From assembly GCA_963745175.1 (NCBI GenBank), contig CAVUWK010000011.1, positions 1 through 64,000 on the forward strand: 64,000 bases of DNA. Reading direction: 5' to 3'. The translations under genes and the position numbers were made by a program. The notes beneath the pieces were generated by a model. That model ran no database searches and was not told where the DNA came from. It was given only the letters and a program-made list of their open reading frames with translations. Position 1 is the first letter of the stretch. Each line of letters starts with the position of its first letter. Source of the DNA: Bog-473 sp963745175 (GTDB lineage: Bacteria; Actinomycetota; Acidimicrobiia; Acidimicrobiales; RAAP-2). This document shows positions 8,676-19,111 of the stretch, piece after piece.

Positions 8676-10745
8676 TCATTCGTGGACCACCACCCGGACC
8701 CGGTCGAGGTTCAGCGAGCGGGCGAAGGGGGTGCTGGGATCGCCCTCGCGTTGGGAGGCGACGCGGAGCGCCGGGAAGTAGGTGCCCGGTTCGGAGAAGA
8801 CGTGCGTGGCGGCCACGTGGACGGCCTCCGAGGACGGATCACCGAGCGCAGCGGCGTCCGCATACGTGCCCGCGCCCTCGAAGTCCCACTCCGCCCACAC
8901 CACCTCGCCGGGGGCGGGCGGCACCTCGATCTGTGCCGTGAAGGTGACCGCTTCGCCCGCCGCGACCTCGGCGCGCTCGGCGCCGTTCGCCTCGAGATGG
9001 ACCACGGGCTGGATGCCCCTGCGTTCCGCCGCGGACGCCGACACGTGCACCTGGCCGTCCTGCACCCGGTACTCGCTGGTCGGCGACGGGACGACGCCTT
9101 GCTCGACCCATGCGCTCAACTCGCGTAACGCGTACTGCACCGTGCCCGAGTAGGCGACGGCGTGGCTCGCCAGCCCCTCGGTCGTCGGGTCGGTGTGGTT
9201 GGCGTTGTCGACGTACCAGAGCCGGTAGTTCTCGTCGACCTGCGTTCCTTCGACGGCCTCGACCTTCTTGCGGTACCAGTCGGCCTGCCACGGCAGAGCG
9301 TCCCCGTCGTGCAGGCACTCCACCACGATCATCTTCCCGTTGAAGCGACCGGTCGGGATCTGGCCGGTGGCGCCGAGGGTGCCGGCCGCGCCGATGTCCA
9401 CACTTCGCTGGGGGTACTTCGGCGTGCCGTCGGGGTTCCGGAAGTAGACGTACACGTCGGGGTAGTCGAAGTCGGGATTGGACGGCGGGAATTGGTGACG
9501 GTGGTAGGTCTGCAACGCGAGGAACCTCGAGTTGTCGATCCTGACCTCGTCGCCCGCCTGGATGCCGTCGACGACGGAGGGATCGGCCGTGATGTCAATC
9601 GTGTCGCCGACCGTTTCGAACACGAGGCCGATGTGACCCTTGCCGTCCGAGTCGACGCGGCCGAGCGAGGCGGTCTTGCCCGCGGCCGCTCCGCTGGTGA
9701 TGATCAGGTCGGCGCCCGTGAGATCACCCGTCGGGACACTGGACAGGGTGAGTTGGTTCCGGTGGCCGCGCATCACCTCGACAACAGTCGCCTCGTGCTC
9801 GATCCGCGCGGCGCGGACCGACGACGTCGGGTCGGTGCCGAGGTAGCCCGGCTTGCTCCAGAAGTCGTCGAGATAGGTCGGGTCCAACACCGGCACATAG
9901 CTGGCGACCAGCACGAGCGGCCCTCCGCCCTGGGGGACGTAGTTGAACCACGCCCCGGGCGGGAAACCCGTCCGGGTGGCCTCTTCGAGTGCGAGACGCT
10001 CCTCGTCGTTCAGCCCGGCGTCGGGGTCGCCGCTTCCGCCCGGCTCGATCGCATCGATGATGGACGGCCACTTGTCCTTCAGCACCCTGAGTGCGTTCAC
10101 CCGCACGGTGAAACAATTCGGGATGGATTGCGGCGAGCCCATGACGTAGGGCACGAACCCGTCCCACACGCCGGTCGTCATCTCGGCACTGGTGACCGTC
10201 TGGTAGGCGCCGCCGCTCCCGCCGTAAAGATAGCCGTAGGTGCGGTGCGGGCCGAAGAGCTCGGTCGCCACCACGCGAGAGAACTTTGCGGCCTCGGCGT
10301 TGACCCGGTAGCCCCGAATCGTCGTGTCGGACTGGCCCTTGGCCGACCCCTCGGCCGTCCGGGCGTTGTCGCTGCCCCCCATGTTCGTCTGCACCGAATA
10401 GCCGCCACTGGCAAGGGCGAACGCGACGTTGCGCGCCGTGGCGTCCTCGCCGGCGAGCAGCTGATGGGTCGCCTGGAAGAAGCGTCCTTGGTACTCCTCT
10501 TCAGGCGGGAAGCAGAACGAGAACTTGGCGTCGGTGCCCGTGAACCCTCCGTGGACATAGAGATGGCGCGCCTTGAAGGGCGCGGCGCCGCCCTGCTGCG
10601 TCGTGATGCCGCCGGGGAACACCGGGGCGTCCGCCGGCTCATCCCGCCACTCCCGGACATCGATGTAGGGCTGATTGAAGCGCGGGTCTTCGGATTCCGC
10701 GGTCACGAACAAGGCGCCGCGTTCGTCGGTCTTCGAGTCGGTCAT
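8676..10745 (-). CDS. Tannase/feruloyl esterase-like hydrolase with inserted beta domain and C-terminal PKD domain
   Basis: This 689-residue protein starts at ATG 10745, which has a GGAGG site six bases upstream; GTG 10751 is the alternative. The N-terminal half is an alpha/beta hydrolase with nucleophile elbow YGGSGGAY (Ser near 177) and VVECLHDGDALPW plus NANHTDP supplying the Asp and His regions. This resembles the tannase/feruloyl esterase group. Between about 325 and 405 there is an insertion rich in beta-strand patterns (GADLIITSGAAAGKTASLG, then DGIQAGDEVRIDNSRFL) that is not part of the fold core. The C-terminal ~100 residues (AVTFTAQIEVPP to GTYFPALRVAS) form a PKD-type immunoglobulin-like domain. 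No signal peptide is visible, which is odd for a PKD-bearing esterase. The substrate is unknown. Confidence 0.8.
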   Translation of the reverse strand: MTDSKTDERGALFVTAESEDPRFNQPYIDVREWRDEPADAPVFPGGITTQQGGAAPFKARHLYVHGGFTGTDAKFSFCFPPEEEYQGRFFQATHQLLAGEDATARNVAFALASGGYSVQTNMGGSDNARTAEGSAKGQSDTTIRGYRVNAEAAKFSRVVATELFGPHRTYGYLYGGSGGAYQTVTSAEMTTGVWDGFVPYVMGSPQSIPNCFTVRVNALRVLKDKWPSIIDAIEPGGSGDPDAGLNDEERLALEEATRTGFPPGAWFNYVPQGGGPLVLVASYVPVLDPTYLDDFWSKPGYLGTDPTSSVRAARIEHEATVVEVMRGHRNQLTLSSVPTGDLTGADLIITSGAAAGKTASLGRVDSDGKGHIGLVFETVGDTIDITADPSVVDGIQAGDEVRIDNSRFLALQTYHRHQFPPSNPDFDYPDVYVYFRNPDGTPKYPQRSVDIGAAGTLGATGQIPTGRFNGKMIVVECLHDGDALPWQADWYRKKVEAVEGTQVDENYRLWYVDNANHTDPTTEGLASHAVAYSGTVQYALRELSAWVEQGVVPSPTSEYRVQDGQVHVSASAAERRGIQPVVHLEANGAERAEVAAGEAVTFTAQIEVPPAPGEVVWAEWDFEGAGTYADAAALGDPSSEAVHVAATHVFSEPGTYFPALRVASQREGDPSTPFARSLNLDRVRVVVHE

Positions 10746-10809
10746 CTCCACCCTCCGTCGCTCCGCTCGCCGCCACGTGCGGGTGCGAATGCTGGCACAG
10801 TTTCCACGG

Positions 10810-12510
10810 TCAACCCGCCCCGAAGAGCGGGGGCAGGGTGGTCGGCCAGTGGCCCAGCGTGTAGCGCTTGCCGCCCAGGACGGCCACGAAGGTCCCTTTC
10901 ACACCGTTGAGCGGCGACGTCTTCGTCCCGTCCCAATAGACGAAGCGGGCATCGTCAGCCGCCGTGTGGTCGCCCGTCCCGGCCGTCCCCGACGGCCCCA
11001 CGTTGTAGGTCCACTGACCATATTGATAGGCCGGCGCGCCCAGCGTGGGCATTGCATGGATCCCCCGGGCCATCGTGCTGGGGGTCAGGTCGGGCCCGGC
11101 CGCCTGCAGGTCGTTGAAGATCTCCACCAGGCCGCCGTAGTTGCCGTCGGTGCCCTTGGGGATGGCGTGCCCGGTCAGCTTCTGGTACAGCTGGCCGGCC
11201 AGGGACTGCGGGCCGGTCGTGCCGGTCGAGGGGGCGCTCTCGGACATTCCGAACATGTGGCCCTCGATCTCCGGCAGGTCGTATTCCCCCTGGGCCACCT
11301 GGTCCAGGTCGGTCAGGGCCGAGCCGGTCATGAACCACTCGGGATGGTAGTTCTGGGCCGCCGCCGCCTTGGTCAGCAGGCCGAGCGAGAAGGGGTCGGC
11401 CGAGCAGATGACCGTGGTGACGCCGGCCGCCTTGAACTGGATGACGGCCTGCTGCGCCGACTGCTGGAAGGTGGCGATGTCCAGGTTGTAGTCGAAGCTC
11501 GGCGACAGCTCGCTCTTGTTGAGGTGGTACTTGCTCTCGACCAAATTGTTGAACTGCTTGCTGCAGCCCAGGTACTGGGGGACGTTGGGGACGAAGGCGG
11601 CGAACTTGCGCACCTGGTCCTTCAGGTTTGGGTCACCGGCGTACATCGCCTTCTTCCCACCCAGCATGGTGGCCACCACCTCGGCCTCGGAGGCCGTGAT
11701 CGTGTTGCAGTTCTGGGAGGTCGACCACACGTAGGGATTGAGCGCCTCGAAGGCCGCCTCGTCGAAATACGGGTCACCGTTGAACTCCACCAGGTGGTCC
11801 TGGGCGGCACAGGTGGAGAAGGGGCCGGTGCCTCCGAAGGAGTCGCCGTTCGTGATGCCCGTCTCCCCGAAGGCGTGGATCTGATTGGCGATCGCGTCGG
11901 CGTCGGCACAGGCCTGCGGCTGGCCCTGGCCCAGCTCCTCGGTGGTGAAGCTGGCCTGAGTGGTGTACGGCTTGATGACGACCTTGCGCCCGTAGAGGTC
12001 GTAGACGCTGTTGAAGTAGTTGAGGAAGACCTGCTGCACCTGGCTGATGACCTGGGGGATGGCACCCCCGGACGCCTTGGCCTGCGCCTCGATCTCCTGG
12101 GTGTCGGCGGCACTGGGGAACTCGCGCTCGGCCAGGGTGATGGTGCTGGCCGTCACGCCGTTGTACGTGGCCCCCCCGTTGTTGCCGGTGAACTTCGGGA
12201 GGCACGGCGCGGCGTACGGCGAGGCGAACTGCGGAGCCGACGGCGTGCACTTGGCGCCCGAGCTGGTGGTGCCGGTGCCCGCCTTGATGCCGCCCGACGC
12301 CGGGTAGGCCCACGGGTAGGGCCCCTCACCGGACGGTCCCGAGCTCTTCAGCACCGGGGACGCACTGGACGCTCCCGCCACCGGGACCATCACCAGTGCG
12401 GTGAGCAGCGCCACCCCCAGCACGATGGCGGCGCGTGCCCCACCCACGATCCGACTCCCTGCGACGTGTCGCGACGAGACGCCGATCGACCTTTGGCCCG
12501 ACGATGTCAT
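10810..12510 (-). CDS. Liv-type ABC transporter substrate-binding protein (locus A)
   Basis: This 566-residue protein starts at ATG 12510 after an AAGGGGGG ribosome-binding site. Residues 25-50 are a Sec-type hydrophobic signal (ARAAIVLGVALLTALVMVPVAGA) without a lipobox cysteine. The mature part has the periplasmic-binding-protein type 1 fold used by branched-chain amino acid (Liv) systems. Recognisable parts are NYFNSVYDLYGRKVVI, the ligand-lobe segment SQNCNTITASEAEVVATML, and AAQNYHPEWFMTGSA. The protein is longer than the usual 380-430 residues, as is common for such proteins in Acidimicrobiia. It is divergent from the fused permease at 12702 across a 191-bp intergenic region, which must hold both promoters. 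It is the likely ligand receptor of locus A; the ligand is unknown. Confidence 0.88.
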   Translation of the reverse strand: MTSSGQRSIGVSSRHVAGSRIVGGARAAIVLGVALLTALVMVPVAGASSASPVLKSSGPSGEGPYPWAYPASGGIKAGTGTTSSGAKCTPSAPQFASPYAAPCLPKFTGNNGGATYNGVTASTITLAEREFPSAADTQEIEAQAKASGGAIPQVISQVQQVFLNYFNSVYDLYGRKVVIKPYTTQASFTTEELGQGQPQACADADAIANQIHAFGETGITNGDSFGGTGPFSTCAAQDHLVEFNGDPYFDEAAFEALNPYVWSTSQNCNTITASEAEVVATMLGGKKAMYAGDPNLKDQVRKFAAFVPNVPQYLGCSKQFNNLVESKYHLNKSELSPSFDYNLDIATFQQSAQQAVIQFKAAGVTTVICSADPFSLGLLTKAAAAQNYHPEWFMTGSALTDLDQVAQGEYDLPEIEGHMFGMSESAPSTGTTGPQSLAGQLYQKLTGHAIPKGTDGNYGGLVEIFNDLQAAGPDLTPSTMARGIHAMPTLGAPAYQYGQWTYNVGPSGTAGTGDHTAADDARFVYWDGTKTSPLNGVKGTFVAVLGGKRYTLGHWPTTLPPLFGAG

Positions 12511-12701
12511 GGCCCCCCTTTGTCATTCTGATGGATGTACGGCGGTATTCCCCCCACCCTTCCATCTGCTTGGCCGGAAATGTTAGTGAGGGCACGGTAC
12601 GTTTGCCCGGTCAGGGCGCGACCACTTGGGGGTGGCATGGACGTCGTGCAGTGATCGGCCGGACCGCGTGGACCTCCGGGCGCAGACGGTGACGAGGCAA
12701 C

Positions 12702-14935
12702 GTGACGATTCCTGAGGTGGGCGCGCCCCCGGGGGATCGGGTGGACCGCGGCCTGCGCCAGCGCGGCGCCTCGCTGTGGCGGTCGACCCGCGCCGCCCTG
12801 GGCTGGTTCTTCGCGGCGATCGGGGTGTGGATCGTCCTGGCCGCCACCCTGCCCAAGGGCCTGCCCCTCGGCATCGTGCTCCTCGGCATCGTCTACGGCG
12901 CCATCTACGCCATCCTGGCCGTGGGCATCGTCCTCATCTACCGCGGGGACCGCATCATCAACTTCGCCCAGGCCTCGATCGGCGTGCTGCCGGCCGTGCT
13001 GGCCATCGAGCTGGTGGTCACCTACGGGGTTCCCTTCGTGCTGGCCGTGGCGGCCGGCATCGCCGCCGCCATCGTCCTCGGCGCGTTGGCCAGCCTGTTG
13101 CCCCGCCACTTCCGCAACAGCTCCCGGCTGATCCTGACCGTGGCCACCATCGGGCTGGCCCAGCTCCTGACCGGGGTGGCCACCCTGGCTCCCATCCTCT
13201 TCTGCAACCCGGCCACCAACCAGTCGTGCATCAACGCCTCGAACAGCCAGTCGGTCAACACGCCGCTGCATGTGTCGTTCACCATCGGTCCGGTGCTCTT
13301 CAGCGGCAACGACATCGTGGCCGTGGTGGGGGCCATGGTCGTGGCGTCCGCCCTGGCCCTGTTCATGCGCTACTCCAAGTACGGGCTGGGCATCCGGGCG
13401 GCCGCCGAGAACAGCGACCGGGCCACCCTGCTCGGGATCTCGGTGGCCCGCCTCGACACCATCATCTGGGTGCTGGCCGCCATCCTGTCCACCCTGGCCA
13501 TCTTGTTGCAGGTGCCCGTCCTCGGGTTCGGCGGGTTCCAGACCGTCACCGCGGGAGGCGACGAGATCCTGCTGCGCATTCTGGCCGCCGCCGTGATCGG
13601 GCGGATGGAGAGCATGCCCCGGACCGTGGTGGCGGCACTGGCCATCGGCGTGTTCGACGCCGGGGCCACCTGGACGTACTCCAACACGACCTACGTGGAC
13701 GCCTCGCTGGTGGTCGTCATCGTCGTGGCCCTCCTCCTGCAGCGGCGCTCCCGCGCGGGTCACCGAGGGCGAGCAGTCGAGCTGGCGCTACGTGGCCTCG
13801 GCCCGGCCCATCCCCCGCCAGCTGGCCAGCCTGCCCGAGGTGCGCTGGACCCTCCGGGTCATGAAGGTCGCCTTCGTGGCCGTGGTGGCCTTGCTCCCGC
13901 TGCTGATCAGCGGCAGCCAGACCTATCTGGCCTCGCTCATCGTGGTCTACGCCATCGTCGGGCTCTCGCTGCTGGTGCTGACGGGATGGACGGGGCAGAT
14001 CTCCCTCGGGCAATTCGGGCTGGCCGGCATCGGCGGCGCCACCACGGTGGTCCTCTACTCGCGCCACGGGTGGGACTTCTTCGCCGCGCTGGCGGTCGGG
14101 GTCCTCGTCGGCGCCCTGGTCTCGCTGTTCATCGGGCTCCCGGCCCTGCGCATGTCCGGGCCGTTCCTGGCCGTGACCACCCTGGCCTTCGGAGTGACCG
14201 CCTCGTCGTACTTCCTGCAGCCCAATTACCTGCCCTGGTTCGTCACCACCCAGGCCAACCGGCCCACGCTGTTCGGGGCGAGCGTCTTGAACTCCGACTG
14301 CCCAGGTCTATTACTTCTGCCTGGCCGGCTTCTTCCTGGTCCTCCTGGCGGTGCGCTCGCTTCGCCAGAGCAGGACGGGCCGGGACCTCATCGCCACCCG
14401 CGACAACGAGCCGGCGGCGCGCGCGGCCGCCGTCAACACCACCCGTCACAAGTTGCTGGCCTTCGCCATCTCCGGGGGCATCGCCGGGTTCGCCGGCTCG
14501 CTCTTCGCCGTCCAGCAGCAGGGCATCAACAGCGGGTCGTTCACGGCGGACATCAACATCACCATGTTCTCCATGGTGGTCATCGGCGGCCTGGGCTCCA
14601 TGCCGGGCGTGATCCTGGGCGCCGTGGTGGTGTGGGGGGCCCAGTACTACCTCCCGGCCGGCTACGCCCAGCTGGTCAACGGGTTGGGCATCCTGCTGCT
14701 CCTGCTCTTCCTGCCCGAAGGCATCGGCGGCCTCCTCAACCGCGGCCGGGACCGGCTCCTGCGCGTGGTGGCCCGCCGCCGCGGGATCACCGCGGCCGGG
14801 ATCTGGCGCCGGCCCGATGAGGACACCGGCGACGCCGGCACACCACACGACCAGGGAACGCCGCGGCCCGGCTCGGTGGACCGCCAGACCGCCGACGTGC
14901 TCACCCTCGGCCTCGATACGGGCGCCCATGGCTGA
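12702..14935 (+). CDS. Fused LivH-LivM branched-chain-type ABC permease (locus A, two frame breaks)
   Basis: GTG 12702 opens a LivH-like permease: GIVYGAIYAILAVGIVLIYR, then NFAQASIGVLPAV, GIRAAAENSDRATLLGI, and a C-terminal helix ending at LLLQRR. One extra base near 13745 moves the reading into VTEGEQSSWRYVASARPIP and then a complete LivM domain: LLVLTGWTGQISLGQFGLAG, LPALRMSGPFLAVTTLAF. A second extra base near 14297 leads to VYYFCLAGFFLVLLAVRSL, RDLIATRDNEPAARAAAVN and MVVIGGLGSMPGVILGAVV. The corrected product of about 740 residues therefore carries both halves of the translocation pore, as also seen in locus B. It forms the membrane channel for the Liv-type importer. Its stop (14933-14935) overlaps the start of the MFS-ATPase fusion. 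Confidence 0.88.
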
Positions 14936-17865
14936 CCTCACCCACCCCCCACTGTCCCCACGGCGGCCCTCGCGCCTCACCGGGACCTATTCGCCGCGCC
15001 CACTGGTCGCCGTCATGGGCCTGGGCGCCATCCTGCCCATGAGCGCCCTGACCTTCGTCCTCCTGCTGCCCGAGATGCAGGACGCCTACCACCAGGGGCT
15101 CTCCATCCTGGCCCTGGTGGCCGTCCAGCAGGTGCAGACGGGCCTCGGCCCCGACCTCGTCCTGGCCCTGGTGGCCAACCAGACCTCGCGGACCAGGGTC
15201 CTGGTCGGGGCGGGCGGATTCTTCACCGCCGCCGCCGCCGTCCTGTGGCTGGCCGGTGTGTTCCCCAACCAGATCCTGCTCTACGCCGGCGCCATCGGGG
15301 TGGTGCTCGGCGGCGGCGCGCTGACCTCGACCCAGAACTCCCTCCTGTGCGACTACTACCCGGTCAGCCTGCGACCACGCGTGATCCTGGCCCAGCGGGC
15401 GGCCCTCGTGTTCGGCCTCACCCTGTGCCCGCTCATGGTGGGGACCCTGGCCTACGCCTTCGGCTGGCAGGCGTCGTTCTTCGTCCTGGCTGCCGCGTGC
15501 CCTCGTCTTCGTGGTGCTGGCCGCCCGGCTCCCGGACCCGGTCCCCGCCGGCGGCCTCCCGGCGGGCGACCCGGACCACCCCGAACCTCCGGTCGAGCCG
15601 GCCACGCTGCCCGAGGCCGCCCGGGTCATCGCCACCACCCGATCCCTTCGCCTGATCTACTACTCGCTCCCGTTCCTGCTGGGGACCGTGCTCGGCCTCA
15701 CCTTCTACGCCACCGCGTACTACGAGAACGTCTTCCACCAGGACGCGGCGCACCGCGCCCTGCTCTTCGGCCTGGCCGAGCCGGGAGCGGTCATCGGCCT
15801 GGTCATCGGCATGGTGGTCCTGCCCCGGCGCATCGCCGCCGACCCGGGGAAGGCGATGCGTACGATCGCCTGGCTGGCCGTGGCTGCCGCCACCGGGGCA
15901 GCCTGCCTGGCCCTGGCGCCCGATGTGGCCGTGGCCTACGCCGCGCAGCTGGTCTTCGCCAGCGCCTCTGCCGTGGTGATCGCCGGTGTGTACGCCATGC
16001 TCTCGGTGGCGCTGCCGACCCGCATGATCACCTTGGGCTTCGGGCTCTCCACGGTCTGGCTGACCTTCGGCGCCCTCCTCATCGGTCCCCCCGGCGGCGT
16101 CCCCACCGTCAATTCCCTCATCACCGATGCCTTCGGCTACCGCGCCTCGTTCTGGATCTTCGTGCCGCTGTTCGTCATCGGCGCCTCGCTGCTCCGTTCG
16201 GCCTCCCGATTCGTGGCCGAGGACATCGCGAAGCGCAAGATCACCGAGGCGGCGGATGCGATCGTGCGCCAGGAACGGGCCGACGGGACGGGCCATCTCC
16301 TCATGGTCCGCTCGCTCGATGCCGGCTATGACGGCGTCCAGGTCGTCTTCGGCGTGGACCTCGACGTGGGCGACGGCGAGATGGTGGCGGTGCTCGGCAC
16401 CAACGGCGCCGGCAAGTCCACGCTCATGCGGGCCATCTCCGGCCTGGTGGTGCCGACCGCCGGGGAGGTCATGTTCGACGGCACGGCCATCACCACCTAC
16501 GAGGCCCACCGGATCACCGAGGCCGGCATCCTGCAGGTGCCCGGAGGTCGCGGCATCTTCCCCGGGCTCACCGTGGCCGAGTGCCTGCGGGTGGCCGGTT
16601 GGCTGTACGACACCGATGACCAGGACCTGGCCCGGGCCACCGAGACGGTGCTCGACTACTTCCCCGTGCTGTCCCGCCGCTGGCACACCCCGGCAGGCTC
16701 ACTCTCGGGAGGCGAGCAGCAGATGCTCAGCCTCTCCATGGCCTTCATCGCCAAACCGAAACTGCTGATCATCGACGAGCTCTCCCTGGGGCTCGCCCCC
16801 ACCGTGATCGAGAGCCTGCTGGGCATCGTCAAGGGCATCCACGATCGCGGCACCGCCGTCATCCTGGTCGAGCAGTCCATCAACCTCGCCCTCCGGCTCT
16901 GCGATCGGGCCATCTTCATGGAGAAGGGTCAGGTGGTCTTCTCCGGGTCGACGGCCGACCTGCTCGACCGCCAGGACATCGTCCGGGCCGTGCTCCTGGG
17001 CGGAGCCGACGATGCGCCGACCGACACGACCCCGGCGGTCACCGTCGACAGAGCAGACCTCGCGCTGCCGGCCGACGCACCTCTGGACTCTCACGACGCC
17101 GTGTTGTCGGCCCGTGGCCTCTACCAGCGCTTTGGCGGGGTGGTGGCGGTCGACGATGTCGACCTCGACCTCTACCGGGGCGAGATCCTGGGTCTGCTCG
17201 GGCCGAACGGTGCCGGCAAGACCACCATCTTCGAATTGCTCTCGGGCGAGCGGCGCTCCGAGCGAGGGCGGATCACCATGGGAGAGGACGACATCACGTC
17301 CTGGCCCGCCTATCGAAGAGCGGAGCACGGGCTCGGTCGCTCCTTCCAGGCCGCCCGCCTGTGGCCGGGCCTCACGGTGCACGAGTCCGTCATCATGGCG
17401 ATCTCACACCACGTCTCTTCGCCCGGGGCGGCGGCAGCCATGTTGTGCCTGCCGACCGTGCGCCGATCCGAGCGCCGCCTGCGCCAGGCCGCCGATGAGA
17501 TCCTCGAGCCGCTCGGGCTGGCGCAATACTCGGATCAACTGACCTCCGATCTCTCGACGGGTGTGCGACGCCTTCTCGAGCTGGCGGTGATCATCGCCAT
17601 GGGCCCGAGCATCGTCCTGCTCGACGAGCCGTCCGCCGGCCTGGCCCAGGCCGAGACCGAAGCCATGGCACCGGTCCTGCTCGAAACCAAGCGCCGCCTC
17701 GACTGCTCGATGATCCTCATCGAGCACGACATGGGCCTGTTGCGCCAGTTGGCCGATCGGGCCATCGCCCTCGACATCGGCGCCGTCGTCACGACGGGGA
17801 ATCCAGAGGACGTCCTGAATGATCCGCATGTGATCGAGTCATATCTCGGGGTCGCCGCCCCGTGA
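14928..17865 (+). CDS. Three-part fusion: MFS carrier - LivF ATPase - LivG ATPase (locus A, one frame break)
   Basis: ATG 14928 overlaps the end of the permease gene by eight bases. The first ~190 residues are the N-terminal six helices of an MFS carrier; the motif A region is degenerate (LVLALVANQTSRTRVL). One extra base near 15497 leads into the second half (GLTFYATAYYENVFH to FWIFVPLFVIGAS, up to about 16200). After an amphipathic linker comes a LivF-type ATPase: Walker A GTNGAGKST at 16396-16422, signature LSGGEQQ near 16705, and Walker B LLIIDELSLGLAP. A 30-residue linker joins it to a LivG-type ATPase with Walker A GPNGAGKTT at 17200-17226, Q-loop GRSFQAARLWPGL, signature LSTGVRR and LLDEPSAGLA. 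The product is about 978 residues. Both ATPases look catalytically complete. They presumably energise the LivHM pore, while the MFS role is unknown. Confidence 0.88.
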
Positions 17866-19092
17866 GCCGTCGCCGCCGCGATGCCGTGGTCGGCCTCGTT
17901 GGTGTGGCCATGGCCGCCATGGTCCTGACGGGCTGCCACACCGCGCCCCGCCTGGGCGTGCCCACGACCGTCTATCCGGTCGAAGGGCACTGCGACACCT
18001 CGGCCGTCGTCGAGGTGGGCGCCTCCCTTCCTCTGAGCGGGTCCGACAGCGTGGCCGGGCGCGCCCAATTGCTCGGCCTCGAGCTGGGCGTCAACGGGGT
18101 CAACGCCGCCGGAGGCGTCCTCACGGCCCATCGGTGTCTGGAATTGCTCTACAAGGACGATCGCTCCGATCCCGCTGTCGACAATCAGGCCCTGTTGGAC
18201 CTGGTGAACCAGGAAAAGGTCTCGTTTCTCGTGGGACCCTTTCTGGCCCTGGACAATCCGGCCAACCGCGACCACATCGGAGCGCTCGGGACCACCGCCG
18301 CCAGCTACTCCGCTCTCGCCGTGACCTTCAAGCCCAGTGAGTTCCCCAACACCTTCCCCATCGCATCATCGATGGCGGACCAGGCCAGCGTGCTCGTGGC
18401 GGCGGCCAAGCGGCAGCACCTCGACCGCATTGCCCTCGTTCGCTCCAGCTCGGAGGTGGCCGCCGAGGGGGCCACCGCATTCCGCAACGACGCCCGCTCG
18501 GCCGGTCTCACCGTCACCGCAACGACCTTCGTCGTCGATTCCCGGGCAGGCGGCGCGATCGGCATGGACCGACCTCCGGGCGGCGCACCCGAGCGCAGTG
18601 GTGGTCTTCGACAGCGGATCGACCCTGGCCCCGCTGCTCACGGCCCGCCGGGGCGCCGGCTCGACCCTGCCCGTCCTCGCCTCCACGCAGGGCGCTCCGG
18701 TGCAACCGACCGCGGCCGTCAACGGAGTCCAGGTGATCGTGTCGAAGTCGTTGGTGGTTTCACGCCACGTTCCCGTCAGTCTGGAGTCGTTCCGGGCCCG
18801 GGTGCTGCGCACACTCCGTCAGGCACGGCTCGGCGGCCCCATCACGCCCTACGCGCAGGGGTACGACGCCCTTCAGCTCTTCGCCAGCGCCGCCAACGGC
18901 GTCAACGCCTCTGACTCGGGCAGCATCCGCACCTTCATTGAGAATGCCAACTTCGAGGGGCTCCTCGGGACGTACGACTACACCTCGAGCGACCACGAGG
19001 GATTGGCCGCGTCACAGCTCGCCGTCGCTCCGCTCGATTCGCTGTCCAATGGGCTCTACGTCGTCGCAGCTTCCGCGTCAGGGAGAAGCTGA
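17862..19092 (+). CDS. Liv-type substrate-binding lipoprotein (locus A, one frame break)
   Basis: GTG 17862 overlaps the stop of the MFS-ATPase fusion (GTGA), so it is translationally coupled to it. Residues 1-25 are a lipoprotein signal: basic MSRRRRDA, a hydrophobic core and the lipobox VLTGC. The mature protein has the type 1 binding fold: VVEVGASLPLSGSDSVAGR, GVNAAGGVLTAHRCLEL and VSFLVGPFLALDNPANRDH. Near 18560 one extra base shifts the frame. After correction, GGAIG continues into WTDLRAAHPSAVVVFDSG, then ITPYAQGYDALQLFASAANG to the stop at 19092, giving about 409 residues. It is the second binding protein of locus A, beside the divergent one at 10810, so this transporter may take two ligands. 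The ligand is unknown. Confidence 0.82.
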
Positions 19093-19111
19093 ACACGCCG
19101 CCCGGCGAGAT

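Noticed and set aside
13745..15497. Programmed frameshifting as the explanation for the breaks in the transport genes
   Set aside because: The break sites share no slippery heptamer or downstream pseudoknot, occur in unrelated genes across the window, and the matching locus B permease reads through without any break.
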